A stretch of DNA of 46,448 nucleotides. Origin: a virus. Of this stretch, positions 14,154 through 22,145 are shown piece by piece. Position numbers and translations under genes: made by a program. Under the pieces are notes generated by a model that was given only the letters and a program-made list of their open reading frames with translations, had not been told where the DNA came from and searched no databases. Where the stretch lies: positions 1 to 46,448 of the IMG/VR virus record IMGVR_UViG_3300005511_000013, one strand, 5' to 3'. The stretch's first letter is position 1; the number at the start of each line of letters is the position of its first letter.

Positions 14154-14638
14154 GCGCGCTCCGCAAGTCCCCGGCGCCCGAGCGCTTCGCCCTGCGCGTC
14201 GACAAGGGCTGCTTCCGGGTGGCCGACACCACCACCGCCGCCCGGCTGCGCCAGCGCTCCTACAGCGTGGGCGACCTGGTCTTCGCCGAGTTCAAGAAAC
14301 CGCGGAACCCGAAGTTCCACCGGCTGGCGCACCAGCTCGGCACCCTGTGCGCTGAGAACCTGGACGCCTTCACCGGCATGGACCCGCACAAGGTGCTGAA
14401 GCGCCTGCAGGTCGAGTCGGGCGTCGGCTGCGAGGAGATCGCCTGTCTGCTGCCCAGCGGCGGCGGATCCTACGTGGCGCGCATCCCGCAGTCCCTGTCG
14501 TTTGAGTCCATGGACGAGGGTCAGTTCCGCGAGGTCATGCGCGGGCTGTGCCGTCACATAGCCGCGACCTACTGGCCGAAGTGCACCGCCGAGCAGATCG
14601 AGGCGATGGCCGGCTGCATGGTTCAGGAGGCAGCCTGA
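14150..14638 (+). CDS. DUF1367-like phage protein
   Basis: 162 residues from a GTG overlapping the DUF551 stop. The block VGDLVFAEFKKPRNPKFHRL is the DUF1367 signature, followed by a helix with LKRLQVESG, IPQSLSFESMDE and a final YWPKCTAEQIEAM. Members occur in nin-like regions next to nuclease genes; activity unknown. Confidence 0.72.
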   Translation: MSALRKSPAPERFALRVDKGCFRVADTTTAARLRQRSYSVGDLVFAEFKKPRNPKFHRLAHQLGTLCAENLDAFTGMDPHKVLKRLQVESGVGCEEIACLLPSGGGSYVARIPQSLSFESMDEGQFREVMRGLCRHIAATYWPKCTAEQIEAMAGCMVQEAA

Positions 14639-14958
14639 TGGGTATCTCCATGGATCCGCAGGCCAAGCAGAGGCGCGCTCTCCGCCGGAAGTGGCTCCGT
14701 GCCGGCGGCTACTGGGCAGACCTGTGCCGGACGAAGAACGGGAAGCCGGTGTACCGGTGGGTGTATGTGCGGAAGCGGCCGACCAAGGTGCTTCGTTGCG
14801 ATTGCCACTCCTGCCGTAGTCAGCGCCCGCTGACGCTGGCCGATATCCGCATGGTCGTATGCCCGAACTGCGGCAACAAGCGCTGCCCGAAGGCGACGGA
14901 CCACCGGAACGCCTGCACCCGGAGCAACGAGCCGGGTCAGCTGGGGAGCTCGTACTGA
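14638..14958 (+). CDS. Zinc-ribbon phage protein, 106 aa
   Basis: Basic N-terminus, then a ribbon with CDCHSC (about 65-70) and CPNCGNKRCP (about 85-94), followed by ACTRSNEPGQLGS. The Cys pairs should bind one zinc ion. Proteins with this CPNCGNKRCP...SNEPGQ ending recur in phage nin regions, between DUF1367-like and DUF1364 genes as here. Nucleic-acid binding is likely, function unknown. Coupled by TGATG on both sides. Confidence 0.75.
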   Translation: MGISMDPQAKQRRALRRKWLRAGGYWADLCRTKNGKPVYRWVYVRKRPTKVLRCDCHSCRSQRPLTLADIRMVVCPNCGNKRCPKATDHRNACTRSNEPGQLGSSY

Positions 14959-15263
14959 TGCACAGCAACTACCGAAACCGCGATCTGCTCGATATGGCCT
15001 ACGAGCTTGACTGCACCCTCCAGATTGAGGGCACCTGCCAGGGTGGACCGGGCGAGCCGTGCCACAGCAACCAGAGCCGGCATGGGAAGGGCGGGGCGCT
15101 CAAGGCGCACGACTGCTTCTTCGCCAGCGGCTGCCGGGCGTGCCACCGCGAACTCGACCAAGGCCGGCGCTTCACCCGCGAGGAGAAGGCGGAGATCTGG
15201 CAGCGCGCCCACGAAAGCACTCTGCTGCAGCTGTTCCAGCAGGGCCTGATCAGGGTCCCATGA
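14958..15263 (+). CDS. DUF1364 (YbcO-like) nuclease-fold protein
   Basis: 101 residues. CTLQIEGTCQG, a His/Ser stretch (CHSNQSRHGKG), KAHDCFFASGCRACHRELDQ with the final CxxCHxExD are the landmarks of the DUF1364 family, whose structural relative YbcO has an HNH-type, metal-binding fold. It probably cuts or processes recombination intermediates. TGATG and ATGA overlaps with neighbours. Confidence 0.82.
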   Translation: MHSNYRNRDLLDMAYELDCTLQIEGTCQGGPGEPCHSNQSRHGKGGALKAHDCFFASGCRACHRELDQGRRFTREEKAEIWQRAHESTLLQLFQQGLIRVP

Positions 15264-15604
15264 TGAAGAGCTACTACGCGCTCGGCCGGCTCAAGCTCGG
15301 CCAGATGAACAAGACCGAGGCAGCCTACGACGCGCACCTGGCGCTGCTGCAGGCCGCCGGCGAGATCCAGTGGCGCCGGTTCGAGGGTGTGAAGCTGCGC
15401 CTGGCCGACAAGACCTTCTACACCCCGGACTTCGCCGTGATGTCCGCCGACGGTGTGATCGAGATGCACGAAGTGAAGGGGTTCTGGGAGGACGACGCCC
15501 GGGCCAAGATCAAGATCGCCGCCGACCAGTATCCGTTCCGGTTCCGCGCCGTGATGGCGCGCGCCAAGAAGGACGGCGGCGGCTGGGTGGAGGAGCTGTT
15601 TTGA
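15260..15604 (+). CDS. DUF1064 endonuclease-like protein (PD-(D/E)XK)
   Basis: 114 residues. YTPDFAVMSADGVIEMHEVKG gives the nuclease signature: Asp of TPDF and Glu-x-Lys of HEVKG, followed by the family's typical FWEDDARAKIKIAADQYP. Such genes replace rusA-type resolvases in some phages. It is coupled to the DUF1364 gene by ATGA; two adjacent ATG codons (15260 and 15263) are both possible starts. Confidence 0.82.
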   Translation: MMKSYYALGRLKLGQMNKTEAAYDAHLALLQAAGEIQWRRFEGVKLRLADKTFYTPDFAVMSADGVIEMHEVKGFWEDDARAKIKIAADQYPFRFRAVMARAKKDGGGWVEELF

Positions 15605-15825
15605 CCAGGGCAGCCCAAATCCGCAAATGGCTCACCGATAACCCAGGCTGGCACTTCGCTGCGGACGTAGCAGCAGCGCTGCCAGACGAGGATCGATTCT
15701 CCGTCACGCAGTCCCTTTGGATCATGTCCTGCCACGGGCACGTGATTACCCAGGGCAAGCGCGGGTCGATGCGGTACTCGCTGGGCCGGCCCGCCCGTAA
15801 GTACGAGCGCAAGGCGGCTGCATGA
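15601..15825 (+). CDS. Winged-helix-like protein, TTG start, 74 aa
   Basis: TTG overlaps the preceding stop (TTGA) and follows GGAGGAG. The sequence pattern IRKWLTDNPGWHFAADVAAAL, then a second helix with VTQSLWIMSCHGHVI and a wing GKRGSMRYSLG, is that of a winged helix. The tail is basic. Possibly a late regulator, because it precedes the packaging genes, but this is inference. Confidence 0.65.
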   Translation: MTRAAQIRKWLTDNPGWHFAADVAAALPDEDRFSVTQSLWIMSCHGHVITQGKRGSMRYSLGRPARKYERKAAA

Positions 15826-16301
15826 ACACCGTGATCCCACTCAGCAGGGGAGCTCGAACCATGAGCAAGTCCGTTGAAGCCAAAGCCCGAGCCGGTAGAA
15901 CTACCAGTGTCGCTTTCCGGCAGGTGTGGAAGCCGCGCGCACTGTGCGTCGTGGACCCGGCCTGCCCGATTGAGGCGGTATCCCGAATCGTTCCCCGGAT
16001 CACAGAGAACCAGCGCGCATGCACCTCGGCCAGCTACCTGCTCATCGACCCGACCACCTCCCAGGCGTTCGTCCTGGCCGAGGACAAGCCGGTCGCGGTG
16101 GAGATGGCGCGGCTGGGCACGCGCTCGCCGTACTGGCCCTGGCTGGTGGGGCTGTACCGCTTCACCAAGGCCGACGAGCTGGCCGCGGTGCTGGTGCTGG
16201 ACGACATCCGGGAGCACCTGGGCATCGCCACGCCGGCGCCGCCAGCCGTGGAGCGCTTCGAGCAGCTGAGCCTGTTCCCGCCGCTGGCCACCGCCGCATG
16301 A
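15822..16301 (+). CDS. Hypothetical phage protein, 159 aa
   Basis: No recognised family. A basic N-terminus is followed by alternating strands and helices (KPRALCVVDPACPIEAV, SYLLIDPTTSQAFVLAEDKP) and a Trp-rich segment (YWPWLVGLY). The ATG at 15822 is coupled to the upstream stop; the ATG at 15861 after AGGGGAG is an alternative. Position in the nin-like region only. Confidence 0.65.
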   Translation: MNTVIPLSRGARTMSKSVEAKARAGRTTSVAFRQVWKPRALCVVDPACPIEAVSRIVPRITENQRACTSASYLLIDPTTSQAFVLAEDKPVAVEMARLGTRSPYWPWLVGLYRFTKADELAAVLVLDDIREHLGIATPAPPAVERFEQLSLFPPLATAA

Positions 16302-16468
16302 CCGTACTCAAGCGCCCGTCTACCGAGGGTTGTATCGGTAGCCCCAGCTGGCAGGTGGGCAACAGCCAGCACCGAGGGAACGGGTTGCCGCGTTGCGGCG
16401 GCGGGGAAGGGTTAAAGCCCGGAACCGTGACCATCTCCGCCCGTGCGACCGAGGAGGCCCTGCGGTGA
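16298..16468 (+). CDS. Hypothetical 56-aa protein in a structured GC-rich segment
   Basis: ATGA coupling to the upstream stop and GTGA coupling to the next start support translation. The protein is Gly-rich with Cys residues in STEGCIGSPSW and LPRCGGGEG, not typical of a folded domain. The DNA contains perfect or near-perfect hairpins (CTACCGA with TCGGTAG at about 16320..16341; GCCGC with GCGGC nearby), so a structured RNA role is an alternative. Confidence 0.5.
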   Translation: MTVLKRPSTEGCIGSPSWQVGNSQHRGNGLPRCGGGEGLKPGTVTISARATEEALR

Positions 16469-16671
16469 CGAACGATCCCATCGCCCAGGGCCTGCAATAC
16501 CTCGCCTCGGAGTTCAGCCTGACCCGGCAGGAGTGGCGCGATCACAACGGGGGGGGCGACGACCTGCTCGACGCGCTGGTGACCCACCGGTACGCCCAGG
16601 AGCAGAACGGCCGCTTCGGCATCACCCGTGAGGGGCGGGCGCGGCTGGACGATGTGGTGGTGTGCCATTGA
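16465..16671 (+). CDS. Winged-helix-like protein, 68 aa
   Basis: GTG start overlapping the upstream stop after GAGGAGG. LTRQEWRDHN, the helix DDLLDALVTHRYAQ and the terminal FGITREGRARLDD resemble a small winged helix of the kind found in phage regulators. Family not named; DNA binding inferred. Confidence 0.62.
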   Translation: MTNDPIAQGLQYLASEFSLTRQEWRDHNGGGDDLLDALVTHRYAQEQNGRFGITREGRARLDDVVVCH

Positions 16672-16676
16672 GGCCT

Positions 16677-17294
16677 ATGCCGCCACAGTCGTTGTTCGAC
16701 CTCGAGCAGGTGCTGGAAGAGGGTGGGTATCAGCGCTTCGTCCCAGCGCCTGAGGTCTGGGACTGGATCAACGAGCACATCCTCGATGGTGAAGGCGGCC
16801 TGGCCAACCCGGACCATGCCCACCTACAGGAGGCTGATGTCGCCGTGCTGTGGGCATCAGGCAGCTTCGCCAAGCAGGGCCGGGTAGTCATCGGCCAAGC
16901 CGAGCAGGTGATGTTCCGTGCTGGTGGGTGGCAGAAAGGCCGGATGGAGCGGCAGATGGTGGACTGGTTCGGCACGGTGCCGAGCTTCGTCATCACGCTG
17001 GCTGCCGACTACTGCGCCCAGTGCACCGATGCCGAGTTCTGCGCCCTGGTCGAGCATGAGCTGTACCACATCGCCCAGGCGAAGGATCAGTACGGGGCGC
17101 CGAAGTTCCGCAAGGACACTGGGCTGCCAACGCTGGAGCTGCGCGGCCATGACGTTGAAGAGTTCGTGGGTGTCGTCCGCCGGTATGGCGCCAGTGGGTC
17201 AGTGCAGCAACTGGTGAACGCCGCCAACAGCCCGCCAGAGGTCGCAACAGCGAGCGTGGCTCAGGCGTGCGGCACCTGTCTCCATACGGTTTGA
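16677..17294 (+). CDS. Phage putative metallopeptidase
   Basis: 205 residues with the zinc-peptidase motif HELYH at 127-131 in CALVEHELYHIAQAKD, followed by GHDVEEFVGVVRRYG, a pattern of the phage metallopeptidase family (SprT-like relatives). The ATG at 16677 follows TTGAGG; a GTG at 16662 would extend it by five residues. Such genes usually sit just before the terminase genes, as here. Substrate unknown. The end carries a Cys pair (ACGTCLH). Confidence 0.83.
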   Translation: MPPQSLFDLEQVLEEGGYQRFVPAPEVWDWINEHILDGEGGLANPDHAHLQEADVAVLWASGSFAKQGRVVIGQAEQVMFRAGGWQKGRMERQMVDWFGTVPSFVITLAADYCAQCTDAEFCALVEHELYHIAQAKDQYGAPKFRKDTGLPTLELRGHDVEEFVGVVRRYGASGSVQQLVNAANSPPEVATASVAQACGTCLHTV

Positions 17295-17315
17295 CCTGCG
17301 ACCCACTATGACGAG

Positions 17316-17324
17316 TTATCCACA
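17316..17324 (+). promoter_or_regulatory. Perfect DnaA box directly before terS
   Basis: TTATCCACA matches the strong DnaA box and abuts the terS start codon at 17325. It sits in the only clear gap (31 bases) between the nin-like region and the packaging genes. Could be chance, or host DnaA might regulate late genes. Confidence 0.4.
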
Positions 17325-17798
17325 ATGGCAGCCCTGACACCGGACATGAAGGCCTTCATCGTGCAGCAGCTGGCCTGCTTCGACACGCCTTCACAGGTGG
17401 TTGAGGCGGTCAAGGCGCAGTACGGGGTCGAGATCAAACGGCAGCAGGCCGAAACACACGACCCCACGAAGTTCGCCGGCCGGGACTTGGCTGCCCGCTG
17501 GGTGACCCTGTTCCACGAAACCAGGGCGCGATTCAAGGAGGAGACGATGAGCATTCCCATCGCCAACCGTGCCTACCGGCTGCGCGCCCTGGACCGCATG
17601 GCCGCTCGGGCCGAGGGCATGAAGAACATGGCCTTGGCGGCGCAGCTGCTGGAGCAGGCGGCCAAGGAGACTGGCGGCGCGTACACGAATCGGCGCGAAA
17701 TCGAGCATTCCGGTGGCCTGGACGTGCGCAAGGCAGTGGAGATGAGCGAGGCGGAGCTGCTGGCAATCGCCGCCGGCAAGGCTGGCGGTGGTGGCTGA
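17325..17798 (+). CDS. terS: Terminase small subunit (DUF2280 family)
   Basis: 157 residues. The opening (AALTPDMKAFIVQQLACFDT, then PSQVVEAV and RQQAETHDPTKFAG) is the DUF2280 signature, a family of small terminase subunits that recognise phage DNA and stimulate the large subunit. A helical C-terminal part ends in a Gly run. The gene overlaps the start of terL. No ribosome-binding site is visible because the DnaA box abuts the ATG. Confidence 0.88.
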   Translation: MAALTPDMKAFIVQQLACFDTPSQVVEAVKAQYGVEIKRQQAETHDPTKFAGRDLAARWVTLFHETRARFKEETMSIPIANRAYRLRALDRMAARAEGMKNMALAAQLLEQAAKETGGAYTNRREIEHSGGLDVRKAVEMSEAELLAIAAGKAGGGG

Positions 17799-19413
17799 TG
17801 GCCGTCCGCGACTGACCCCGGCAGCGGCAGCGGCAGAGCTCATCCGCCGTCGCCGTTCGCGCGAGTCGCTCAAGGCGTTCGCCCTGTCCATCGCCATTCC
17901 AGGTGCGCCGGTCGATGACGACGACTTCAGCAACTGGGTCTGCGCCCCTGCCGAGAAGGTGCAGTTGGCCGCGCATCACGAGCTGCTGCTGGACAAGGTG
18001 GAGGAGTGCCTGCGCAAGTACATGGGCAGGCTCATGGTCTTCATGCCACCCGGCTCGGCCAAGTCCACCTATGCAGGCGTCGTTGCCCCGCCGTGGGCGA
18101 TGGGCATGTGGCCGGGCTGCAAGGTCATCTCGACCAGCTACGCGGCCAAGCCGGCATACCGCTCGTCGAAGCGATGCCGGGCCATCTGCAGCAGCCAGGA
18201 ATACGCATCGATCTGGGAGAAGCCCACGACCATTCGCGACGGCAGCGGCGCGGTGGACGAGTGGGAGCTGACAAACGACTCGGGCATGCTGGCCGCCGGC
18301 ATCCTGGGCGGCGTGACGTCTGCCCGTGCCGACGTGCTGATCATCGATGACCCGGTGGCCGGCCGCCAGGAAGCGGACAGCCCGACTGTGCGGCAAAGCA
18401 CGCGCGCAGCCTACGACGACGACCTGCTCACCCGCCTGAAGCCCGGGGCCTCGATCATCCTGATTCAGACCCGCTGGCACCCGGAGGACCTGGCCGGGTC
18501 CATCTTGCCGACAGAGTGGGACGGCGAGTCCGGCCCGATCCAGTGTCGCGACGGGCAGGTATGGGAGGTGCTGTGCATCCCCGCGCAGGCTGATCGCAAG
18601 GACGACCCGCTGGGCCGCGCCGTGGGCGAGTATCTGTGGCCAGAGTGGTTCTCGCCCCAGCACTGGGCGCAGTACAAGGCGATCGCCCGCACCTGGGCCA
18701 GCCTGTATCAGGGGCGGCCTAAGGCAGACACCGGCAATCAGTTCGACCTCGCCGACTTCGACGACCTCTGGTACGACCCAGACGAGCTGCCTGCGCGCCT
18801 GAAGACCTACGGTGCCAGCGACTTCGCGGTCACTGAGCGCGACTTGGAAAAGCAGACCGAGCCTGACTACACCGAGCACGGGGTGGCCGGCATGGACGAC
18901 GACAGCGTGCTGTGGATCATCGACTGGTGGGCGCAGCAGGTGGAGCTGGACAAGAGCGTCGGGGCGCAGCTGTCGTTGATCAAGCAGCACAAGCCGCTCT
19001 GGTGGTTCGGCGAGGTGGGCGGCCAAGAGAATTCCGTGAAGCCCGTCCGTCGCCTCCTGCAGAAGGAGGGGGACATGTTCGCCAACTATGTGTACCTGCC
19101 CCACATCGGGGACAAGGTGGCGAAAGCTCAGGCCTTCCGGGCGCTGGTAAAGGAGGGTCGAGTTCGCTTCCCGCGCGGCAATCCGCTCGTGAAGCGCCTC
19201 GTGGACATGCTCATCAGCTTCCCGCGCGGTCGGTTCGATGACGGCGTGGACGTGTGTGGCCTGCTCGGACGCGGCATCGCCGACATGGTGCCTGCCGAGA
19301 AGCCGGCCGTGGCCAAGCGCCCGCCGCCAAAGGTATTCACCGAGCCGTGGTATGCGGCAAGGGAGCGGCAAGACCGCGCCGAAGACGAGAAGAAGTCGCG
19401 CTACTACGACTGA
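17788..19413 (+). CDS. terL: Terminase large subunit
   Basis: 541 residues. ATPase motifs: Walker A FMPPGSAKST (85-94) and Walker B VLIIDDP (183-189). The nuclease half contains GASDFAVTE and further Asp residues typical of the RNase H-like domain. It translocates DNA into the prohead and cuts the concatemer. It begins at a GTG (17788, or 17791) upstream of the terS stop; the ATG formed at TGATG (17798) leads to a stop after five codons and can be excluded. Confidence 0.95.
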   Translation: MVADGRPRLTPAAAAAELIRRRRSRESLKAFALSIAIPGAPVDDDDFSNWVCAPAEKVQLAAHHELLLDKVEECLRKYMGRLMVFMPPGSAKSTYAGVVAPPWAMGMWPGCKVISTSYAAKPAYRSSKRCRAICSSQEYASIWEKPTTIRDGSGAVDEWELTNDSGMLAAGILGGVTSARADVLIIDDPVAGRQEADSPTVRQSTRAAYDDDLLTRLKPGASIILIQTRWHPEDLAGSILPTEWDGESGPIQCRDGQVWEVLCIPAQADRKDDPLGRAVGEYLWPEWFSPQHWAQYKAIARTWASLYQGRPKADTGNQFDLADFDDLWYDPDELPARLKTYGASDFAVTERDLEKQTEPDYTEHGVAGMDDDSVLWIIDWWAQQVELDKSVGAQLSLIKQHKPLWWFGEVGGQENSVKPVRRLLQKEGDMFANYVYLPHIGDKVAKAQAFRALVKEGRVRFPRGNPLVKRLVDMLISFPRGRFDDGVDVCGLLGRGIADMVPAEKPAVAKRPPPKVFTEPWYAARERQDRAEDEKKSRYYD

Positions 19414-19475
19414 TCGTCCGTTGATGCCACGGGCAGAACCGGCAACGTGACGGCAAATGACCTCGCGAATCCGCC

Positions 19476-21788
19476 ATGACTGACCAGCCGATTGCCGCCC
19501 TCGAAACCGGCATTGCGATGGCCGCCGACCCCGATCCCGATCGCGCCAGGAAGCTGAGCCGCGAGCAGGCCGACGTGAAGCGTTGGACGCAGCGGTTCGA
19601 AGAGGCCCGGGAATACGACAAGGACGCCCGCCGGCAGTACGTCAAGAACCGGCGCCAGGCGCGCGGCGACTCGGGCTTCATGGTCGACGCCAACCTGATC
19701 GGCACGTACATCGACATCCTGGAGTCGTTCCTCTACGCCCGGAACCCGGACTTCGACGTGTCGCCCGGCCCGGCGCACCGCATGCCCAGCCCTGAGCAGC
19801 TGCGGGACGTGATCGAGTCGAACGAAGAGCTGATGGCCCAGCTGCAGCAGCAGGCCGAGGCCGACGCCATGGAGGTTGGCCGGCAGGTGGCCACCGACTT
19901 GGTTGGCATGGGCGTGGACCAGCAGCAGGCCATCGCCCAGAGCATGCAGGCGCAGGAGTCCTTCCTCGCCCAAGGCGGCGTCGAGAAGCTGGTGAACGAC
20001 GAGGTGGTGAAGCTGCGCAAGCAGTACGCCCGCCGCTCGCGCGAAATGAAGCAGTTCGCCGAGACGCTGGAGGCCGTCGGCACCCAGATGTGGAAGGACG
20101 CCAACCTCAAGCGCCGCGGCCGGCCGTGGGTGCGTTCGTCGCTGACCATCGGCGTGGGCGTGCTGAAAGCCTCGTGGCAGGAGCGCACGGAGATCTCGCC
20201 GGAGACGCAGACGGCCATCAACGACCTGCAGCAGAACATTGCCCGGGCGCGCGCGCTCAAGACCGAGATCGAGGACGGCTCTGCCGGCGTGATCGCTGGG
20301 GCATGGGACACGGTGAAGGGAGTCTTCGGGCAGGACCAGGAGGCCAAGCTGGCAGACCTGCAGCGCCAGCTCGAAACCATCCAGAAGGGTGCGGAGCGGG
20401 TGGTTGCGCGCGGCTTTGTGGTCGACGTGGTGGACGGTGAGAACTTCCAGACCGCGCCGGGATTCACCATCGCCAATCACCTGGATGCGCCGTGGAACGC
20501 GGACATCTCCTTCCTGTCCTACGAGGACGCGCTGGCTCAGTTCGGTCCGTACCTGGCCACCTTCGACCCGAAGGGCAGGGCGGAGGAGATCCTGGGCAAG
20601 GCGACCCGTTACTCGCCGCGCAAGCCCTGCATGGGTAAGGACGAGAGCATTGCCGCCGGCGGCGACGTGGACGCCAGCGAGGCCGACGCCTACACCACCA
20701 GCCCGGACACCGGCTTGGCCAGCTTCGTGCGCGTCGTCGAAATCTGGGACGCGGTGAGCAACTCGGTCCTGACCACGATCACCGGCGTGCCGTTCTGGGT
20801 AAAGCCGAGCTTCAACCCGCCGGCCACAACCCGGTTCTACCCGTACTTCCTGAACTGCACGTCCGAGGTGGATGGACAGCGCCACCCGCAGAGCCTGGTC
20901 ACCCGCTCGACCAAGCTCATGGACGAGTACAACCGCATCGGCTCGGCCGAGGCCAAGCACCGCCAGCGCATCATCCCTAAGACCGGCTTCAACGCAGGGG
21001 CGATGACCGACGAGGAGGCCAAGAAGCTGGAGAAGGCTGTCGTCGGCGAGATGGTGCCGGTGAAGACCACGCGGCCTGATCTGGACCTGCGCACGATCCT
21101 TGTGCCGATCGCATACCCGCCGATGGACCCGCAGGTCTACAACCGCGCCGGCATCGTGGCTGAGCTGGAGCGCATCTGGGGCATCCAGGAGGCGCTGTCC
21201 GGCTCGGTCAACACGGCCAAGACCGCCACCGAGGCCGACATCCAGCAGCAGGGCTTTCAGGCGCGCAGCAGCAGCCGGCGCGACAGCCTCGAATCCAGCC
21301 TGAGCGACCTGGCGCAGTACACCTGCGAGATATCCCGCGTGTACCTGACCGACGAGGACGTGCGCTTCATCGCCGGCCCGGCCGCGTTCTGGCCACCGTA
21401 CATGGGGCCGGATGACCTGACCGAGTTCGTGCGCATCGAGATCCGCGCCGGCTCGTCGGGCAAGCCGAACACTGCGCTGGAGCGCCAGTCGTGGGCCAAC
21501 CTCCTGCCGCTGCTGCAGCAGGGCATCGGCCAGATCGGCCAGCTGCGCGGCGCTTCGCCCGAATCGATCGCCGACGCCATGGAGCAGCTGATGCGCCTGA
21601 CGGCCGAGCGCAGCGGCGAGCGCTTCGACATCGACCAGTTGATCCCGCAGAACGACGGCACGCAGCCGGCCATGCCCGTGCAGGGCAGCGCACCGCCTCC
21701 GCAGGGCGGCAATGCAGGCCAGCAGCCGCCCGTCGAAGCAGCACCTCCCGGCGGTGCACCGTCCGCCGATCCCCTCGCAGCAGCCTGA
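19476..21788 (+). CDS. Portal protein, 770 aa
   Basis: Size, position directly after terL and the helical Gln/Glu-rich architecture fit the large portal proteins of short-tailed phages (P22 portal is 725 aa). Long helices occur around 105-210 and 260-300, and a C-terminal Pro/Gln/Ala-rich tail probably projects into the capsid. Twelve copies would form the DNA gate. No peptidase fusion is seen. The 62 bases before it hold no gene. Confidence 0.88.
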   Translation: MTDQPIAALETGIAMAADPDPDRARKLSREQADVKRWTQRFEEAREYDKDARRQYVKNRRQARGDSGFMVDANLIGTYIDILESFLYARNPDFDVSPGPAHRMPSPEQLRDVIESNEELMAQLQQQAEADAMEVGRQVATDLVGMGVDQQQAIAQSMQAQESFLAQGGVEKLVNDEVVKLRKQYARRSREMKQFAETLEAVGTQMWKDANLKRRGRPWVRSSLTIGVGVLKASWQERTEISPETQTAINDLQQNIARARALKTEIEDGSAGVIAGAWDTVKGVFGQDQEAKLADLQRQLETIQKGAERVVARGFVVDVVDGENFQTAPGFTIANHLDAPWNADISFLSYEDALAQFGPYLATFDPKGRAEEILGKATRYSPRKPCMGKDESIAAGGDVDASEADAYTTSPDTGLASFVRVVEIWDAVSNSVLTTITGVPFWVKPSFNPPATTRFYPYFLNCTSEVDGQRHPQSLVTRSTKLMDEYNRIGSAEAKHRQRIIPKTGFNAGAMTDEEAKKLEKAVVGEMVPVKTTRPDLDLRTILVPIAYPPMDPQVYNRAGIVAELERIWGIQEALSGSVNTAKTATEADIQQQGFQARSSSRRDSLESSLSDLAQYTCEISRVYLTDEDVRFIAGPAAFWPPYMGPDDLTEFVRIEIRAGSSGKPNTALERQSWANLLPLLQQGIGQIGQLRGASPESIADAMEQLMRLTAERSGERFDIDQLIPQNDGTQPAMPVQGSAPPPQGGNAGQQPPVEAAPPGGAPSADPLAAA

Positions 21789-21800
21789 TAGGAGCACCAC

Positions 21801-22058
21801 GTGGACAATCAGCACCGCCAGATCAAGGGTTATCGCGAACTCTCGCAGACCGAAATCGACCTGATGAACGAGATCAAGACCAGGGGCGCTGAACTGGGCG
21901 AGCTCGTCCAGAAGCTAGAAAAGAACCAGACTCAGATCACCGCCGAACACGGCACCGGTGATGCCGAGCCGTTCCGCTGGATTGCCATCGGAAAGACGCA
22001 CCTGCAGCAGGGTCTGATGTGCCTGACCCGGGCTGTGGCCAAGCCCGAATTTTTCTGA
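21801..22058 (+). CDS. acb2: Acb2/Tad1-type anti-CBASS cyclic-nucleotide sponge
   Basis: 85 residues, the length of the family. The N-terminal helix KGYRELSQTEIDLMNEIK and the C-terminal helix with RWIAIGKTHLQQGLMCLTRA followed by a final Phe-Phe are the family pattern (Acb2/Tad1 hairpin domain). Tyr11 and Lys26, the positions reported to contact cyclic dinucleotides in the Pseudomonas phage protein, are both present. Acb2 binds CBASS and Thoeris signal molecules in the cytoplasm and so blocks abortive immunity. GTG start six bases after AGGAG. Its place between portal and scaffold implies late-class transcription. Confidence 0.85.
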   Translation: MDNQHRQIKGYRELSQTEIDLMNEIKTRGAELGELVQKLEKNQTQITAEHGTGDAEPFRWIAIGKTHLQQGLMCLTRAVAKPEFF

Positions 22059-22144
22059 TGAGCGCCCCGTACCTCTCCTGGATGGCCCAGCGCCACCGCC
22101 TCACGCTCGCCATCTGGCGGGTCTTCGACAGCTGGAGCAAGTGA
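22058..22144 (+). CDS. Very small ORF after acb2, 28 aa
   Basis: ATG overlaps the acb2 stop (TGATG) and the frame ends one base before the scaffold start codon. The peptide begins MSAPYLSWMAQRHRL and is basic and amphipathic, ending FDSWSK. It may be a coding peptide or simply a ribosome bridge that couples acb2 and scaffold translation. Confidence 0.5.
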   Translation: MSAPYLSWMAQRHRLTLAIWRVFDSWSK

Positions 22145-22145
22145 C

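Noticed and set aside
17291-17310. TTGACC with TATGAC as a late promoter
   Set aside because: The spacing between the boxes is only 10 bases, too short for sigma-70.
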